A stretch of 33,094 bases of DNA from DATAXV01 sp036272915 (GCA_036272915.1 DATAXV010000163.1:1-33094), one strand, 5' to 3'. Positions 1 through 10,463 are shown, counted from the first letter of the stretch. The notes: generated from the sequence alone by a model not told the origin. Made by a program: numbers and translations.

Positions 1-48
1 GCCGACCGCCTGGCGACCCCAGTAGTTGATGAGTACCTGTCTATCGAC

Positions 49-81
49 ATGGTCCCGATAGTGGAAGGATTACGGGACCAT
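49..81. repeat. Inverted repeat, 9 bp arms
   Basis: ATGGTCCCG at 49-57 is perfectly repeated in inverse as CGGGACCAT at 73-81 with a 15-base spacer. It lies at the 3' end of the unassigned minus-strand frame, so it may be a transcript-end hairpin, but no T-run follows. Function is not known. Confidence 0.35.
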
Positions 82-475
82 ACCCTGACGCGGCGCGGCA
101 TCCGGACCATCCCGACTTGCAGCGTCGAATTCGGGACACCACAGCGAAGATGTCTGGTTTTGGGCGGCCGGGATTGTGAGGTTATCCCGCTTGAAGGAGC
201 GCCGGGCTAAACCGGCATGAAGGAGGAGATGAAAGAGCTCCACACCGAAGGAGTAGCGATCCACGGTGACCCCGAGCCGTGCGGCGGCGTCCGCGAGGAT
301 ACAGCTGAAGCGTCGGTCAGGGGCACGCGCAGGCGAGCCATTGAGCCTCGAAATGAGATGAGCCGGGGCGCCGACGCTGTCGTCAAAGCGGAAGGCAACA
401 TCATCGGTGGCGGTAGCGCGAGTCGCCGATGGGCCCCGCGGGGTCGAAGAACCTCTGCATGCACGGACCCTTCAT
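70..475 (-). pseudogene. Unassigned protein, apparently frameshifted
   Basis: I do not recognise the family. Two minus-strand frames look protein-like and join end to end. The first begins at ATG 475 and contains FFDPAGPIGDSRYR. The second continues with TDDVAFRFDDSVGAPAHL and a later hydrophobic stretch, FGVELFHLLLHAGL, and stops at 70-72. Dropping one C near position 412 would fuse them into a protein of about 134 residues. The second frame has no usable start of its own except a GTG at 264. No Shine-Dalgarno or TANNNT element precedes ATG 475. Third-position GC is lower than in the housekeeping genes of the window. Inference: a decayed or misassembled small gene; an overlapping plus-strand open frame (1-210) is the competing reading. 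Confidence 0.35.
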
Positions 476-503
476 GCGCGAGAACCGGGAGAGGGCGCCC
501 GGA

Positions 504-716
504 GGGGTGAGGATCGACGGGGAGAGGCGGAACGCGTGCATTGACGACGACAACGTCTTCGATGCCATGATCTGTGCCCTGACTGCGCGAGCGGCCCAGC
601 TCGGGTTCTGCCATCCGGTGCCGCCCGAGCACGGCGACGCCGCCAGGGTCGAGGGCTGGATCGCTCTGCCGAAGGCGGGGACCCTGGAGAAGCTCGCCGG
701 ACCTTCGCACGCATAG
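504..716 (+). pseudogene. C-terminal remnant of a DUF429 family protein
   Basis: The frame ending at TAG 714-716 carries DDNVFDAMICALTARAAQLG followed by PPEHGDAARVEGWIALP. This matches the usual C-terminal end of DUF429 proteins (predicted RNase H-fold nuclease-like family), where an acidic FDAL-type helix and a GWI-LP ending are typical. The upstream two-thirds of such a protein is absent: the same frame has stop codons near 306, 342, 354 and 415, and sequence before about 504 does not resemble the family. Inference: a 3' fragment left by deletion or rearrangement. The family call rests on my recall of the motif and not on an alignment. Confidence 0.5.
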
Positions 717-773
717 TGGGCGGTCGACGGCAGCCGGGGGCCGGGAGGCCGTCGTCGTCGGCTTCGCCGCGAA

Positions 774-1523
774 TCACGCCCGCTGGGCGGAGCGCTCCTT
801 GCGATCACCAAGCCCGTCCATGATCAGGTTGAGGGTGAACGCGAATCGATCCAAGGCGGTGCCGGAAGTCAGCTCAGCTGCGTAGCGCTTGGTCTGGGGG
901 AAGGAATCGGGCAGCCCGGCGAAACGGCTCAGCAACTCGTCGCGGCTGACGGCCCACCCCTCCTGGTCGACGTGCCTGTCGATCAGGGAGGTCTCGAGGC
1001 AGAAGGCGTTGACGTAGAGGAACAGGGTGTCGATCGCCCAGGCGGCCGTCTGCGCCTCGACGCCCCCCGCCAGCACGATGCCGAACACGCCCTCGTTGAC
1101 GCGAAGGGTCTCCAGGTTCGTCGGGACCACGGCGAGCGCGGCCAGGGAGATGCCCGGGTAGCGCAGGTACTGATCGCGGATCTGGCTGCAGACGCTGACG
1201 ATCTGCTCGCGCCAGGTGTCCGGGTCAGGTTTGGGCAGCTCGATCTCGCTGCAGAGCCGTCCGATCAGGAGGTCGTCCAGGTCCTCCTTGTTGACGACGT
1301 GGGCGTAGAGCGACGCCGGGCCCGTCTCGAGGGCGCCGGCCACCCGTCGCATCGTCAGGGCGTCGTATCCCTCGCGCTCGACGATGCCGAGCGCGGTCTC
1401 GATGATGGCGGCGACGGTGATGGGCTTCTTGCGCCCCGCCGACGGTCCGCGACGGGTCGCGGTGGTATCCGCCAGGGGCTGCTGGTGCCGTGCTGCACGC
1501 CGTCGCTGAGGGGGCGATGCCAT
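774..1523 (-). CDS. TetR-family transcriptional regulator
   Basis: A 249-residue DNA-binding repressor. The N-terminal helix-turn-helix spans about residues 34-80 (IIETALGIVEREGYDALTMR, then a LYAHVVNKEDL recognition-helix region), preceded by a basic tail of about 30 residues. The rest is an alpha-helical ligand-binding and dimerisation domain typical of TetR proteins. I chose ATG 1523 over upstream in-frame codons because a TAGACT hexamer lies 7 bp before it (leaderless arrangement) and because residues encoded further upstream look non-coding. It is divergent from a FAD monooxygenase at 1774. The shared 250 bp spacer contains overlapping inverted repeats, so it probably represses that enzyme and itself. 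The ligand is unknown; the neighbour suggests an aromatic or polycyclic drug-like compound. Confidence 0.88.
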   Translation of the reverse strand: MASPPQRRRAARHQQPLADTTATRRGPSAGRKKPITVAAIIETALGIVEREGYDALTMRRVAGALETGPASLYAHVVNKEDLDDLLIGRLCSEIELPKPDPDTWREQIVSVCSQIRDQYLRYPGISLAALAVVPTNLETLRVNEGVFGIVLAGGVEAQTAAWAIDTLFLYVNAFCLETSLIDRHVDQEGWAVSRDELLSRFAGLPDSFPQTKRYAAELTSGTALDRFAFTLNLIMDGLGDRKERSAQRA

Positions 1524-1530
1524 GCGACAC

Positions 1531-1536
1531 AGTCTA
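1531..1536 (-). promoter_or_regulatory. Predicted -10 element of the TetR gene (leaderless)
   Basis: On the minus strand TAGACT (TANNNT) lies 7 bp upstream of ATG 1523, with no Shine-Dalgarno between. It overlaps the 8 bp palindrome GTCTAGAC (1532-1539). No convincing -35 is seen. Confidence 0.45.
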
Positions 1537-1552
1537 GACCGATGCGAGCGTG

Positions 1553-1577
1553 GTTCTGATAAGAACGAGCTGCGTTC
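1553..1577. promoter_or_regulatory. Overlapping inverted repeats, candidate TetR operators
   Basis: GTTCT-GATA-AGAAC (1553-1566) and GAACG-AGCTG-CGTTC (1563-1577) are two perfect inverted repeats sharing GAAC. They lie between the divergent TetR and monooxygenase starts. TetR proteins usually bind palindromes of about this size, so these are the best operator candidates. Binding is inferred. Confidence 0.5.
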
Positions 1578-1773
1578 GTAGAAGTAGAATGATGTTCGTG
1601 TCAGTTGCCGTTCCCGATTCCCCGACCCGAGCAGGTGCTCGGGCTGACCGTCCTGTCCTTCGTGCCCACGCTGCTGCTTCCCGGGCGCGACCACCAACCC
1701 ACTGAGAACCGATCAAACCGGCCCTCCCACGCCCGACCCGCGAGGAGGGCTCCAGCGGAGAGATGAAAGCCTG

Positions 1774-3324
1774 ATGTCCATGAAGACCGCGCCGACCACC
1801 GACACCAGCTATATCGACTACGACATGCTCGTCGCCGGCGCCGGGCCGGTCGGCCTGATGCTCGCGACTGAACTGCAGCTGGCGGGGGCCCGGGTCCTCG
1901 TCGTCGAACGGCGGGAGGAGCTCGACACCGCCATCAAGGCGGGAGCGATCAACACCGCCTCCGCGGAGGCCTTCGAACGGCGCGGCCTGCTCCCCGCGTT
2001 GGAGGCGGTGCTCCGGCGGCTGTTCCCCGACGGGCCCCGCAAGCCGGCCGGCTTGGGCGGCTCCGTCGGGCACTTCGGTGGGATTCAGGTCCCGGCCGAC
2101 CCCGTCGACCACGAGGATCCCAGCCTGCGTGACCGGGGAGCGGCCGGCTCGTATCTCATGCTCCCGCAGATCGAGGTGGAGCAGATCCTCGGCCAGCGCG
2201 CGGCGGAGCTCGGCGTCGAGGTCCGGCGCGGGGTCGAGGTGCGTGGGTTCGACGCGGACGAGGCCGGCGTCACCGTTCATCTGGAAGGCGGAGGCGACGT
2301 GCGCGCGGCGTGGCTCGTCGGCTGCGACGGGGGCCGCAGTCTGGTCCGGCGCCTGGCGGGCTTCGAGTTCCCGGGCACGGATCCCGAGATCACGGTCCGC
2401 CAGGCGGTGGGCACCGTGGAGGGGGCGGAGCGCCTGGGGCGAGGCTGGCAGCATACCCCCACCGGCGTCTACGTCTACGGGCCGATGCCGGGTTGGGTGC
2501 GCACCGTCGAGCTCGATGGGCCCCCGGCGGACCGGGAGACACCGGTCACCGCGGCCGAGATCGAGGCCAGTCTGCGGCGCGTCAGCGGCCTCGACGTCCG
2601 CGTGACCGAGGTCATCAGCGGTACGCGCTTCACGGACAACGCGCGCCAGGCGACGACCTATCGGCGCGGTCGCGTGCTCCTCTGTGGGGACGCCGCCCAC
2701 GTGCACTCGCCGTTCAGCGGCCAGGGCCTAAACCTGGGACTCGGCGACGCCGTCAATCTGGGCTGGAAGCTCGCCGCCACCGTGCGGGGGTGGGCGCCCG
2801 AGGGCCTGCTCGACACCTACACGAGCGAACGGCACCCGATCGGAGCCTGGGTGCTCGACTGGACGCGTGCGCAGGTGGCCGTGATGCGCGGCGACGCCGG
2901 CAGCCGTGCGCTCAGGGGTGTGGTCTCCGACTTCCTCGGCACACGGGACGGGGCGACCTACTACGTGAAGCGGATCTCCGGTCTGTGGCAGCACTACGAC
3001 CTGGGTGACGGCCATCCGCTGGTCGGCGCGATCATGCCCAACCTCCGGCTGGACGACGGCACGCGGCTCGCCGACCACACCCATGAGGGCCGGGCCCTGC
3101 TCGTCGATCTCGCCGGGGACGACCGGCTGGCGGCCCTGGCCGAGCCGTATGCCGGGCGTCTGGAGCTGGTCCGCGGTGGTTCGGACGGCGCCGGGGTGAG
3201 CGGCTTGCTGGTGCGTCCGGACGGCTTCGTGGCGTGGGCGTCGGCCGACGGCGCCAGTGACCCCGCCGGGCTGCAGACCGCCCTGAGGCGTTGGCTGGGG
3301 GATGACGGGAGCCGCTGCAAGTGA
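1774..3324 (+). CDS. FAD-dependent aromatic monooxygenase
   Basis: A 516-residue class A flavoprotein hydroxylase of the PheA/TfdB group, which includes rifampicin and polyketide hydroxylases. It uses NAD(P)H and O2 to hydroxylate an aromatic substrate in the cytoplasm. The Rossmann FAD motif VAGAGPVGLMLA is at about residues 20-31. The second FAD motif, GDAAHVHSPFSGQGLNLGLG, is at about 306-325, and the DG motif region (VGCDGGRSLVRR) is near 182-193. The last 110 residues resemble the thioredoxin-like C-terminal domain of this group. ATG 1774 follows GGAGAG at 1757-1762; ATG 1780 is an alternative. Divergence from a TetR gene suggests substrate-induced expression, as in many antibiotic-inactivating or catabolic pairs. 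The exact substrate cannot be read from the sequence. Confidence 0.88.
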   Translation: MSMKTAPTTDTSYIDYDMLVAGAGPVGLMLATELQLAGARVLVVERREELDTAIKAGAINTASAEAFERRGLLPALEAVLRRLFPDGPRKPAGLGGSVGHFGGIQVPADPVDHEDPSLRDRGAAGSYLMLPQIEVEQILGQRAAELGVEVRRGVEVRGFDADEAGVTVHLEGGGDVRAAWLVGCDGGRSLVRRLAGFEFPGTDPEITVRQAVGTVEGAERLGRGWQHTPTGVYVYGPMPGWVRTVELDGPPADRETPVTAAEIEASLRRVSGLDVRVTEVISGTRFTDNARQATTYRRGRVLLCGDAAHVHSPFSGQGLNLGLGDAVNLGWKLAATVRGWAPEGLLDTYTSERHPIGAWVLDWTRAQVAVMRGDAGSRALRGVVSDFLGTRDGATYYVKRISGLWQHYDLGDGHPLVGAIMPNLRLDDGTRLADHTHEGRALLVDLAGDDRLAALAEPYAGRLELVRGGSDGAGVSGLLVRPDGFVAWASADGASDPAGLQTALRRWLGDDGSRCK

Positions 3325-3479
3325 TCTCCTGCGGACCTGTACAGACACATTGGGTAACGGCAATGCTCCCGGTGCTGGCGCGGGTCCCCGAGACCGGGGG
3401 CCATCATGCCGCGAATCCGGTCCTCGACCCTGCTGGGGCCCCGGGATCAGACGCGTAGCGAGTGAAGGCAGAGCAGGAG

Positions 3480-3507
3480 CCCGCGACGGCCGGCTGACCG
3501 TCGCGGG
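3480..3507. terminator. Strong hairpin between convergent genes
   Basis: CCCGCGACGG (3480-3489) and CCGTCGCGGG (3498-3507) form a perfect 10 bp GC-rich stem with an 8-base loop. It sits between the plus-strand monooxygenase and the minus-strand genes ending near 3521, so it could terminate both. No T-run follows on either side. Confidence 0.6.
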
Positions 3508-3520
3508 CACAATGCCTCCC

Positions 3521-3676
3521 CTACGTCCCTGGGCTCGGGGTCATCGCCCTGACCTTATTGAAGGACTGGTAGAACTCGACTCGCCGCGGGGCAAGGACGG
3601 ACTGGTTTGAGGAGACGACGACCGGACCGCCGATGCCGTTGGCGCAGGTGAAGTACTTCTCGGAACCCGGCTGGAT
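3521..3676 (-). pseudogene. C-terminal remnant of a secreted/surface beta-domain protein
   Basis: Immediately after the stop of the beta-propeller gene, in another frame, the minus strand encodes IQPGSEKYFTCANGIGGPVVV and then VLAPRRVEFYQSFNKVRAM before a stop at 3521. This resembles a domain I know from extracellular proteins of Chloroflexota-like bacteria, in which a small beta-sandwich ends with a VLASQRVQYYQSFNEV-type motif. There is no start codon or N-terminal part for this fragment. Either a larger gene was truncated here, or the propeller gene once continued into this domain and was cut by a frameshift at about 3676. The family recall is approximate. Confidence 0.45.
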
Positions 3677-4989
3677 CAGCCTATCTCGATCGCGTAGCGA
3701 TCCTGCTCGTCGGCGAGGATCGAGGAGTTGTCCTTGAGGACGACCACCCCGGCTCCGCCGGAGACCAGGCTGGGATAGATCTTGCTCGCGCCACAGCTGA
3801 ACATCGATAGGGGTCTGATGCCGACCACGGCCCCTGAGTCGCTCACGGTGAGGAGCCGGAAGTTGGGCCCGCAAGATTCGTACTCGGACCGATACTCCTG
3901 CAGGACGCGGGCGCGCCCGGCGTAGACGGCGAGGCCGAGCACGCTGACGCCGTTGCCGGGCGTGTGCTGAGGCCCGGTTCCGGAGAAGGCATCGCTCCAG
4001 AGAGTCCGCCCGTCTGCCGCCCGGTAGGCGGACACGGTGCCGCGAGCGACGTTCTGGGCGAGGAGGACGCTTCCGTCCCCGGTCGCGTAGGGCGGGTCGG
4101 TCACGTCGAGGTCGTACAGCGGGATGCCGCTGACCCCGTCGAAGACCTGCAGGGCGTTCGACCCGGCCAGTCCGATCCGGTCTCCGCCCAGCTCGATGGC
4201 CGGATTGGGCGAGCTCAGCCAGAGGGTGACGCGGCCCAGAGCGTTCAGCACCACCGCGTGAGTCTCTCGGTAGCTGCCGACGAGATCAGTCGACACGTTG
4301 AGCAACACGGTCGAGACTCCCGGCTGGGCGCTGTACGGCAGCCCGGCGCTGGTTGGATCCAGAATCGCCTGGTCGCGGGCCAGGGCATAGGACCAGGTCA
4401 TCCCGCCCGAAGCCGCGTCGTAGGCGTCGACCTCTCGCGGCTGGACGACCACGACCAGCGCCGATCCTCCCTCGGACGGAGCCAGTCCATACACGGCGAG
4501 GCCGTCGCTCGCGTACGTCGGCACGTCCGGGGCCGTCACCTCATGGTCGGCGACGTCGAGGTCCCAGTGACGCCCGCTGGCGACATTGATGACGGTCAGC
4601 CTCCGATCGCTCCAGAGGACGGCGGCGTACTCGTCGTCGATCTGCCAGATGCTCTGGGCGGTGACGTGGCCGGGCCGGTCGAGCCGCCAGTACGTGCGCC
4701 GGCTCCGCAGGCCGATGGCGCGAACGCCCCCGCCGTCGGCCACTAAGGCCGCGCCGCCGACGAGGACCGGGGCCACGCCCGTGGCCACCAGCTGGTAGCG
4801 AGCCGGACCGAAGGGCGCGCCGAACCGCGGCGGGGCAAGGGTTCCGAACGGTCCGGACAGGCTCTCGACGGGGCTGACCATCCATCCGGCGAAAAGCACG
4901 CAGGCCGCCACCGTCAGGACGATCGACGACGCCGCGAGAGCCACGAGGGCGAGCCGCCAACCACGTCCCGAACCGCGCGACACCTCCAT
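3676..4989 (-). CDS. Membrane-anchored PQQ-like beta-propeller protein
   Basis: A 437-residue protein of unknown role. Residues about 11-36 form one hydrophobic segment after a basic N-terminus (RGSGRGWR), which predicts a signal anchor with the bulk outside the membrane. The remainder has repeated propeller-blade patterns of the PQQ-like type, such as AYDAASGGMTWSYAL, VFDGVSGIPLYDLDV and AYRAADGRTLWSDAF. No catalytic residues of quinoprotein dehydrogenases can be recognised, so a binding or sensing role is likelier than an enzyme. The start at ATG 4989 has no Shine-Dalgarno but has CATAAT 6 bp upstream. The gene lies 135 bp downstream of the Clp operon on the same strand and may be read through from it or transcribed from its own promoter. 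The C-terminus may be truncated (see 3521-3676). Confidence 0.7.
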   Translation of the reverse strand: MEVSRGSGRGWRLALVALAASSIVLTVAACVLFAGWMVSPVESLSGPFGTLAPPRFGAPFGPARYQLVATGVAPVLVGGAALVADGGGVRAIGLRSRRTYWRLDRPGHVTAQSIWQIDDEYAAVLWSDRRLTVINVASGRHWDLDVADHEVTAPDVPTYASDGLAVYGLAPSEGGSALVVVVQPREVDAYDAASGGMTWSYALARDQAILDPTSAGLPYSAQPGVSTVLLNVSTDLVGSYRETHAVVLNALGRVTLWLSSPNPAIELGGDRIGLAGSNALQVFDGVSGIPLYDLDVTDPPYATGDGSVLLAQNVARGTVSAYRAADGRTLWSDAFSGTGPQHTPGNGVSVLGLAVYAGRARVLQEYRSEYESCGPNFRLLTVSDSGAVVGIRPLSMFSCGASKIYPSLVSGGAGVVVLKDNSSILADEQDRYAIEIG

Positions 4990-4995
4990 CTTTGA

Positions 4996-5001
4996 ATTAT
5001 G
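4996..5001 (-). promoter_or_regulatory. Predicted -10 of the propeller gene
   Basis: On the minus strand CATAAT (5 of 6 matches to TATAAT) lies 6 bp before ATG 4989. There is no Shine-Dalgarno, which suggests a leaderless transcript. Confidence 0.4.
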
Positions 5002-5124
5002 CCGTCGGAATCATCACATTAGACGTTGGTTAAATCAGTGGCCGAAGTCATCGACGGCGCCGACGCCCAACCGGCGCCTCCGGCGATCGCGACACCTCGA
5101 CCAAAGGGGCGTTCGTCCGCCGGC

Positions 5125-7383
5125 TCAGGTCTCGGCCAGGCCCTCGCGCGATGCCTCGGCCGGGAGCTCGTGCCCGACGTCGCCGAGATCGGTCTGATCG
5201 GAGACCTCGACCACCTCAGCGCCCTGGTCGGGCGGCTCCGCGATCGGCTGGAGCAGCAGCTGGCTGTCGTGGAGATGGACCCGCAGCCGCCCTCCCTGGG
5301 TGAGATCGCCGCGGAGCAGCAGCTCCGCCGCCGGGTCGGCGATGCGGTCCTGCACCAACCGGCGCAGTGGCCTCGCCCCATAGGCCCGGTCGTAGCCGCG
5401 GTCGGCGAGCCAGCGCAGCGCCGCCGGGGTCGACTCCAGGGCGACGTCGCGCTCCGCCAGCCGGCGCCCGACCGACGCCACCTGCAGGTCGGCGATGGCG
5501 ACCAGGTCGTCGCGTGTCAGGGGGTTGAAGGCGACGACCTCGTCGACCCGGTTGATGAACTCCGGCCGGAGGCTCAGCCGGAGGGCGGCGTCGAGCCGGT
5601 CGGCCGCGATCGGCTGGCCGTCGAGCTCGATCTCGCCGCCGGCGTGGAAGCCAAGCGCCCCGCCCCCGCGCGCCACCGCATCCGCGGCGAGGTTGGTGGT
5701 CATGACCACGAGCGTGTGCCGGAAGTCGACGCGGTGCCCGGTGCCGTCGGTGAGCCGGCCCTCCTCCATGACCTGGAGCAGGATGTCGAGGATCTCCGGG
5801 TGGGCCTTGTCGATCTCGTCGAAGAGGATCACGCAGTAGGGCTTGCGGCGCACCGGCTCGGTCAGGGTGCCGCCCAGATCGGACATCTTGTACCCGCGCG
5901 ACGACCCGATCAGGGTCCAGACCGTGTCCTCCTTGTACTCCGACATGTCGAAGGTGAGGAGCTCCTGCTCGGAGCCGAAGAGGACCTCGGCGGTGGCCTT
6001 GGCCATCTCCGTCTTGCCGACGCCGCTGGGGCCGGCGAAGAGGAAGGAGCCGATCGGGCGGTTGGGGTCGCGCAGGCCGGCGCGGGAGCGGCGCACGGTG
6101 CGCGCCACCGCCGCGATCGCGTGGCGCTGGCCGACGACGCGGCGGCCGAGCTCCTCCTCGAGGCGGAGCAGCACCTCGGCGTCCTCGTCGCGGACGTCGC
6201 GGACCGGGATCCCGGTGCGGTCCTCGATGGCGAGCCGGACGTGGTCCAGGGTGACCGCCGCGGCGCCGTCCATCGCCGCCAGCGCGAAGGCCTGGTCGAG
6301 CAGGCGGATGGCGTTGGCGGGGCTGGCCGGGTCGTGCACGTACCGCTCGGCCAGCTGGGGCACACGGTCCAGGACCTCCGCGGAGGTGGGGATCCGGAAG
6401 TGGCGCTCGAGCTGACCGCGCACGCGCCCCAGGACCCGGCCGCAGCTGGCGGCGTCGAGCGGCTCCAGGGTGAGCTCCTCGAAGCGGGCCAGGATCGAGG
6501 CCGACCGCTCCCTCGCCTGCCGGACCACGCTGGGGTCGGCGGTGGTCACCACCCTGGCCCCGGCCTCGTCGGCGAGGTCGAGCAGGTCGCCGAGCGGCCG
6601 CACGTTCTCCTCCAGATCGCGCAGGTCGGGGAGGACCAGGATCGCCCGCGACTCACCGGCCGCGCGGCAGCCGCGGCGCAGCCCGTCCTTGCCCTGCCGG
6701 TGCCAGATCCCGAGCACGGCGTCGACGTCGAGCTGGATCAGCGGCGCGTCGCGGAGCGGACGCGCCGCCGAGCCGCTCTCGATGCGGTGGGCGAGCCCGG
6801 CGAGGAGGGCGGACTTGCCGCAGCCGGGCGGACCGGAGACGACAGCGCTCCGCACCCGGGTGCGGGTCAGGATCTGGGCCAGCCGTCGCAGCTCCCGCTC
6901 GCGGCCGAAGACCTCCTGCCCGGCCAGCGGCCGGCCGAGCTGGAGGAGCTCGGAATCGAGGTGGCCGTCCCCGCGCCGCAGCTCGCGCAGCGCCCGCTCC
7001 ATCGCCTGGGGCGGCAGCGGGTGCTGGGCCAGGTAGGTGCGCAGGGACCCCCAGGGATGGAGGACCAGCTGCTGGGCCAGGTCGACGCTGTCGCAGAGAT
7101 GCTCGGCGTTGCGGTCGAGGGCGGCCCGGCAGGCGTGGTAGATCAGGTTGCCGGTGGTGCCCGGCGTGTTGCCCTCCCCGTCCAGCAGGGCCCCCAGCGT
7201 GGACCGGCGGAGCTCGACCAGCGTGAGCAGCCGCGAGCCGGGGAGGTCCAGCTCCCAGAAGGCGCGGAGCACCGTATTGGGGGTGATCCCGTCGAGCTGC
7301 TCCAGCTCCCTGGCCTTGGCGAACAGACGGAGGCAGTCGGGCGAGAACTCCAGCTCGTAGCCGAACTTCCGGGACGTGGTCAT
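5125..7383 (-). CDS. ClpA/ClpC-like double AAA+ unfoldase, paralogue 2
   Basis: A 752-residue protein-remodelling ATPase. An N-domain of about 150 residues resembles Clp_N. D1 has Walker A GPPGCGKS (184-191) but a degenerate Walker B (ILVLPDL, 248-254) lacking the catalytic Glu. D2 is complete: Walker A GPSGVGKT (451-458), Walker B VILFDE (518-523), sensor MTTN and the LRPEFINR arginine-finger region (about 605-612). There is no ClpB/ClpV-type coiled-coil M domain. The usual D2 pore loop GYVG is GYKM (497-500). The segment ALGFHAG (576-582) sits where ClpA and ClpC carry the IGL/IGF loop that docks ClpP, so a protease partner is plausible. The start ATG 7383 overlaps the stop of the small gene upstream (ATGA), implying translational coupling. 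It is the last gene of the four-gene operon. Substrates are unknown. Confidence 0.85.
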   Translation of the reverse strand: MTTSRKFGYELEFSPDCLRLFAKARELEQLDGITPNTVLRAFWELDLPGSRLLTLVELRRSTLGALLDGEGNTPGTTGNLIYHACRAALDRNAEHLCDSVDLAQQLVLHPWGSLRTYLAQHPLPPQAMERALRELRRGDGHLDSELLQLGRPLAGQEVFGRERELRRLAQILTRTRVRSAVVSGPPGCGKSALLAGLAHRIESGSAARPLRDAPLIQLDVDAVLGIWHRQGKDGLRRGCRAAGESRAILVLPDLRDLEENVRPLGDLLDLADEAGARVVTTADPSVVRQARERSASILARFEELTLEPLDAASCGRVLGRVRGQLERHFRIPTSAEVLDRVPQLAERYVHDPASPANAIRLLDQAFALAAMDGAAAVTLDHVRLAIEDRTGIPVRDVRDEDAEVLLRLEEELGRRVVGQRHAIAAVARTVRRSRAGLRDPNRPIGSFLFAGPSGVGKTEMAKATAEVLFGSEQELLTFDMSEYKEDTVWTLIGSSRGYKMSDLGGTLTEPVRRKPYCVILFDEIDKAHPEILDILLQVMEEGRLTDGTGHRVDFRHTLVVMTTNLAADAVARGGGALGFHAGGEIELDGQPIAADRLDAALRLSLRPEFINRVDEVVAFNPLTRDDLVAIADLQVASVGRRLAERDVALESTPAALRWLADRGYDRAYGARPLRRLVQDRIADPAAELLLRGDLTQGGRLRVHLHDSQLLLQPIAEPPDQGAEVVEVSDQTDLGDVGHELPAEASREGLAET

Positions 7384-7744
7384 GCCGCCGTCTCGACGCA
7401 GTGGATCCAGATGCTGCGCAGCAGCCGCGCGGCGATGTAGACCTCGAGCAGGTACTCGTCGGGCTTGGGCACCTGTATGCCCTCGACCCGCCAGATGTAG
7501 CTGAAGTAGGTGTTGTCGCCCCGGCGCTTGTTCCAGACGAAGGTGTAGTCGCTGCCCAGCGTGGTGTGGCTCTCGTCGCTGAGGGCGACGTCGAAGGGGA
7601 TGGGCACCCCGACCAGCTCGGGCTGGAGGATGACCTCGAAGAAGATGTGCAGCGGCACCGTCCCCGGATAGTGGTCGCAGCCGAACCTGGTCGTCGGCCG
7701 GTAGCCGTCGCCGGTGGCCGCGAGGGGGGTGCAGCTGCGAACGA

Positions 7745-7748
<4 letters not shown>
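7380..7748 (-). CDS. Small beta-rich partner protein, paralogue 2
   Basis: A 122-residue protein of no family I can name. It starts at GTG 7748, whose GTGA overlaps the stop of the unfoldase upstream, and its own TGA overlaps the ATG of the next unfoldase. The first residues, MIVRSCTPL, match MIIHTCTPL of the protein encoded at 9919-10350. Further shared features are a Cys followed by a beta-strand pattern (CDHYPGTVPLHIFFEV against CDAWIATLLEYDLDP), then a PE-G-P motif and a C-terminal PDEYLLEVYI-type strand. The composition suggests a beta-sandwich with no signal peptide or membrane segment. Conserved pairing with a Clp ATPase suggests an adaptor, regulator or substrate of that ATPase. It is easily missed because the start is GTG and a longer out-of-frame reading runs through. 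Confidence 0.75.
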
Positions 7749-9918
<2,170 letters not shown>

Positions 9919-9922
<4 letters not shown>

Positions 9923-10350
9923 GACGGCGCCGCCTCCTGCTTGGCTTCCGTCGCCGCCGGCTCCGGCGGCCGCCGGACGTCGAGGAAGGCGTTGGCGACG
10001 GCCCGGCCGAGGAAGTCGAACCGGACCCGGTAGTCGCCGTAGTCGGGGATCGAAAAACGGGTCCTGACCGACTTCCGGACCAGGATCGACGCCCCCGGCT
10101 GGAAGGTCTGGTCCTTGCGGTAGCCGGTGCGGATCCACACCTGCTCGTCGGTCACCGACTTGTCGCTGCCCAGCGGATAGACGAAACCCTGGAGGGGGAG
10201 CGCGAAGCCGCGCAGCTCGGGGTCGAGGTCGTATTCGAGCAGCGTCGCGATCCAGGCGTCGCAGGGCAGGCTCGCGGTCTCGAAGACGAGCTCCTCCTCA
10301 AGGCGCCCACCCTCACCCAGGCGCAGCGGCGTGCACGTGTGGATGATCAC
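9919..10350 (-). CDS. Small beta-rich partner protein, paralogue 1 (operon leader gene)
   Basis: A 143-residue protein, the first gene of the Clp operon. It shares the MI-x-x-x-CTPL start, a central Cys-containing strand and a late PDYGDYRVRFDFLG strand with the 122-residue protein of the second module. That pattern of strands ending in a P-x-G-x-Y-x-V-x-F motif suggests a beta-sandwich, perhaps distantly like DUF6941-type domains, but I am not sure of any family. Its tail (about residues 128-143) is a low-complexity Pro/Glu/Ala stretch. GTG 10350 is favoured as start because TAGCAT lies 6 bp upstream, the leaderless pattern seen elsewhere in the window, and because it lines up with its paralogue. 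Its stop overlaps the unfoldase start by 4 bp. A role as adaptor or client of the unfoldase is inferred from context only. Confidence 0.75.
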
Positions 10351-10356
10351 CTCGCC

Positions 10357-10362
10357 ATGCTA
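10357..10362 (-). promoter_or_regulatory. Predicted -10 of the Clp operon (leaderless, GTG start)
   Basis: On the minus strand TAGCAT is followed by 6 bp (GGCGAG) and then GTG 10350. The spacing fits transcription starting at or next to the start codon. Confidence 0.45.
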
Positions 10363-10463
10363 ATGGAGGTCCGCAGTCGTCCTGCCCGTCTCCGGCCGGT
10401 CGGAGGGGCCGGACCGGTGATGTCGGGGTCGCTCGTAGGATCCGCATAAGGATGCAGTCTTCT

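Noticed and set aside
1..210. An open frame without a start at the left edge, plus strand, ending in TAA at 208-210
   Set aside because: It could be the end of a gene entering the window, but no family is recognisable and the opposite strand reads more convincingly like protein.
5026..7440. An 804-codon open frame on the plus strand opposite the second unfoldase gene
   Set aside because: It is the antisense reading of a GC-rich gene. It is dominated by Gly, Arg, Glu and Val repeats with no recognisable motif, while the minus strand has clear AAA+ motifs.
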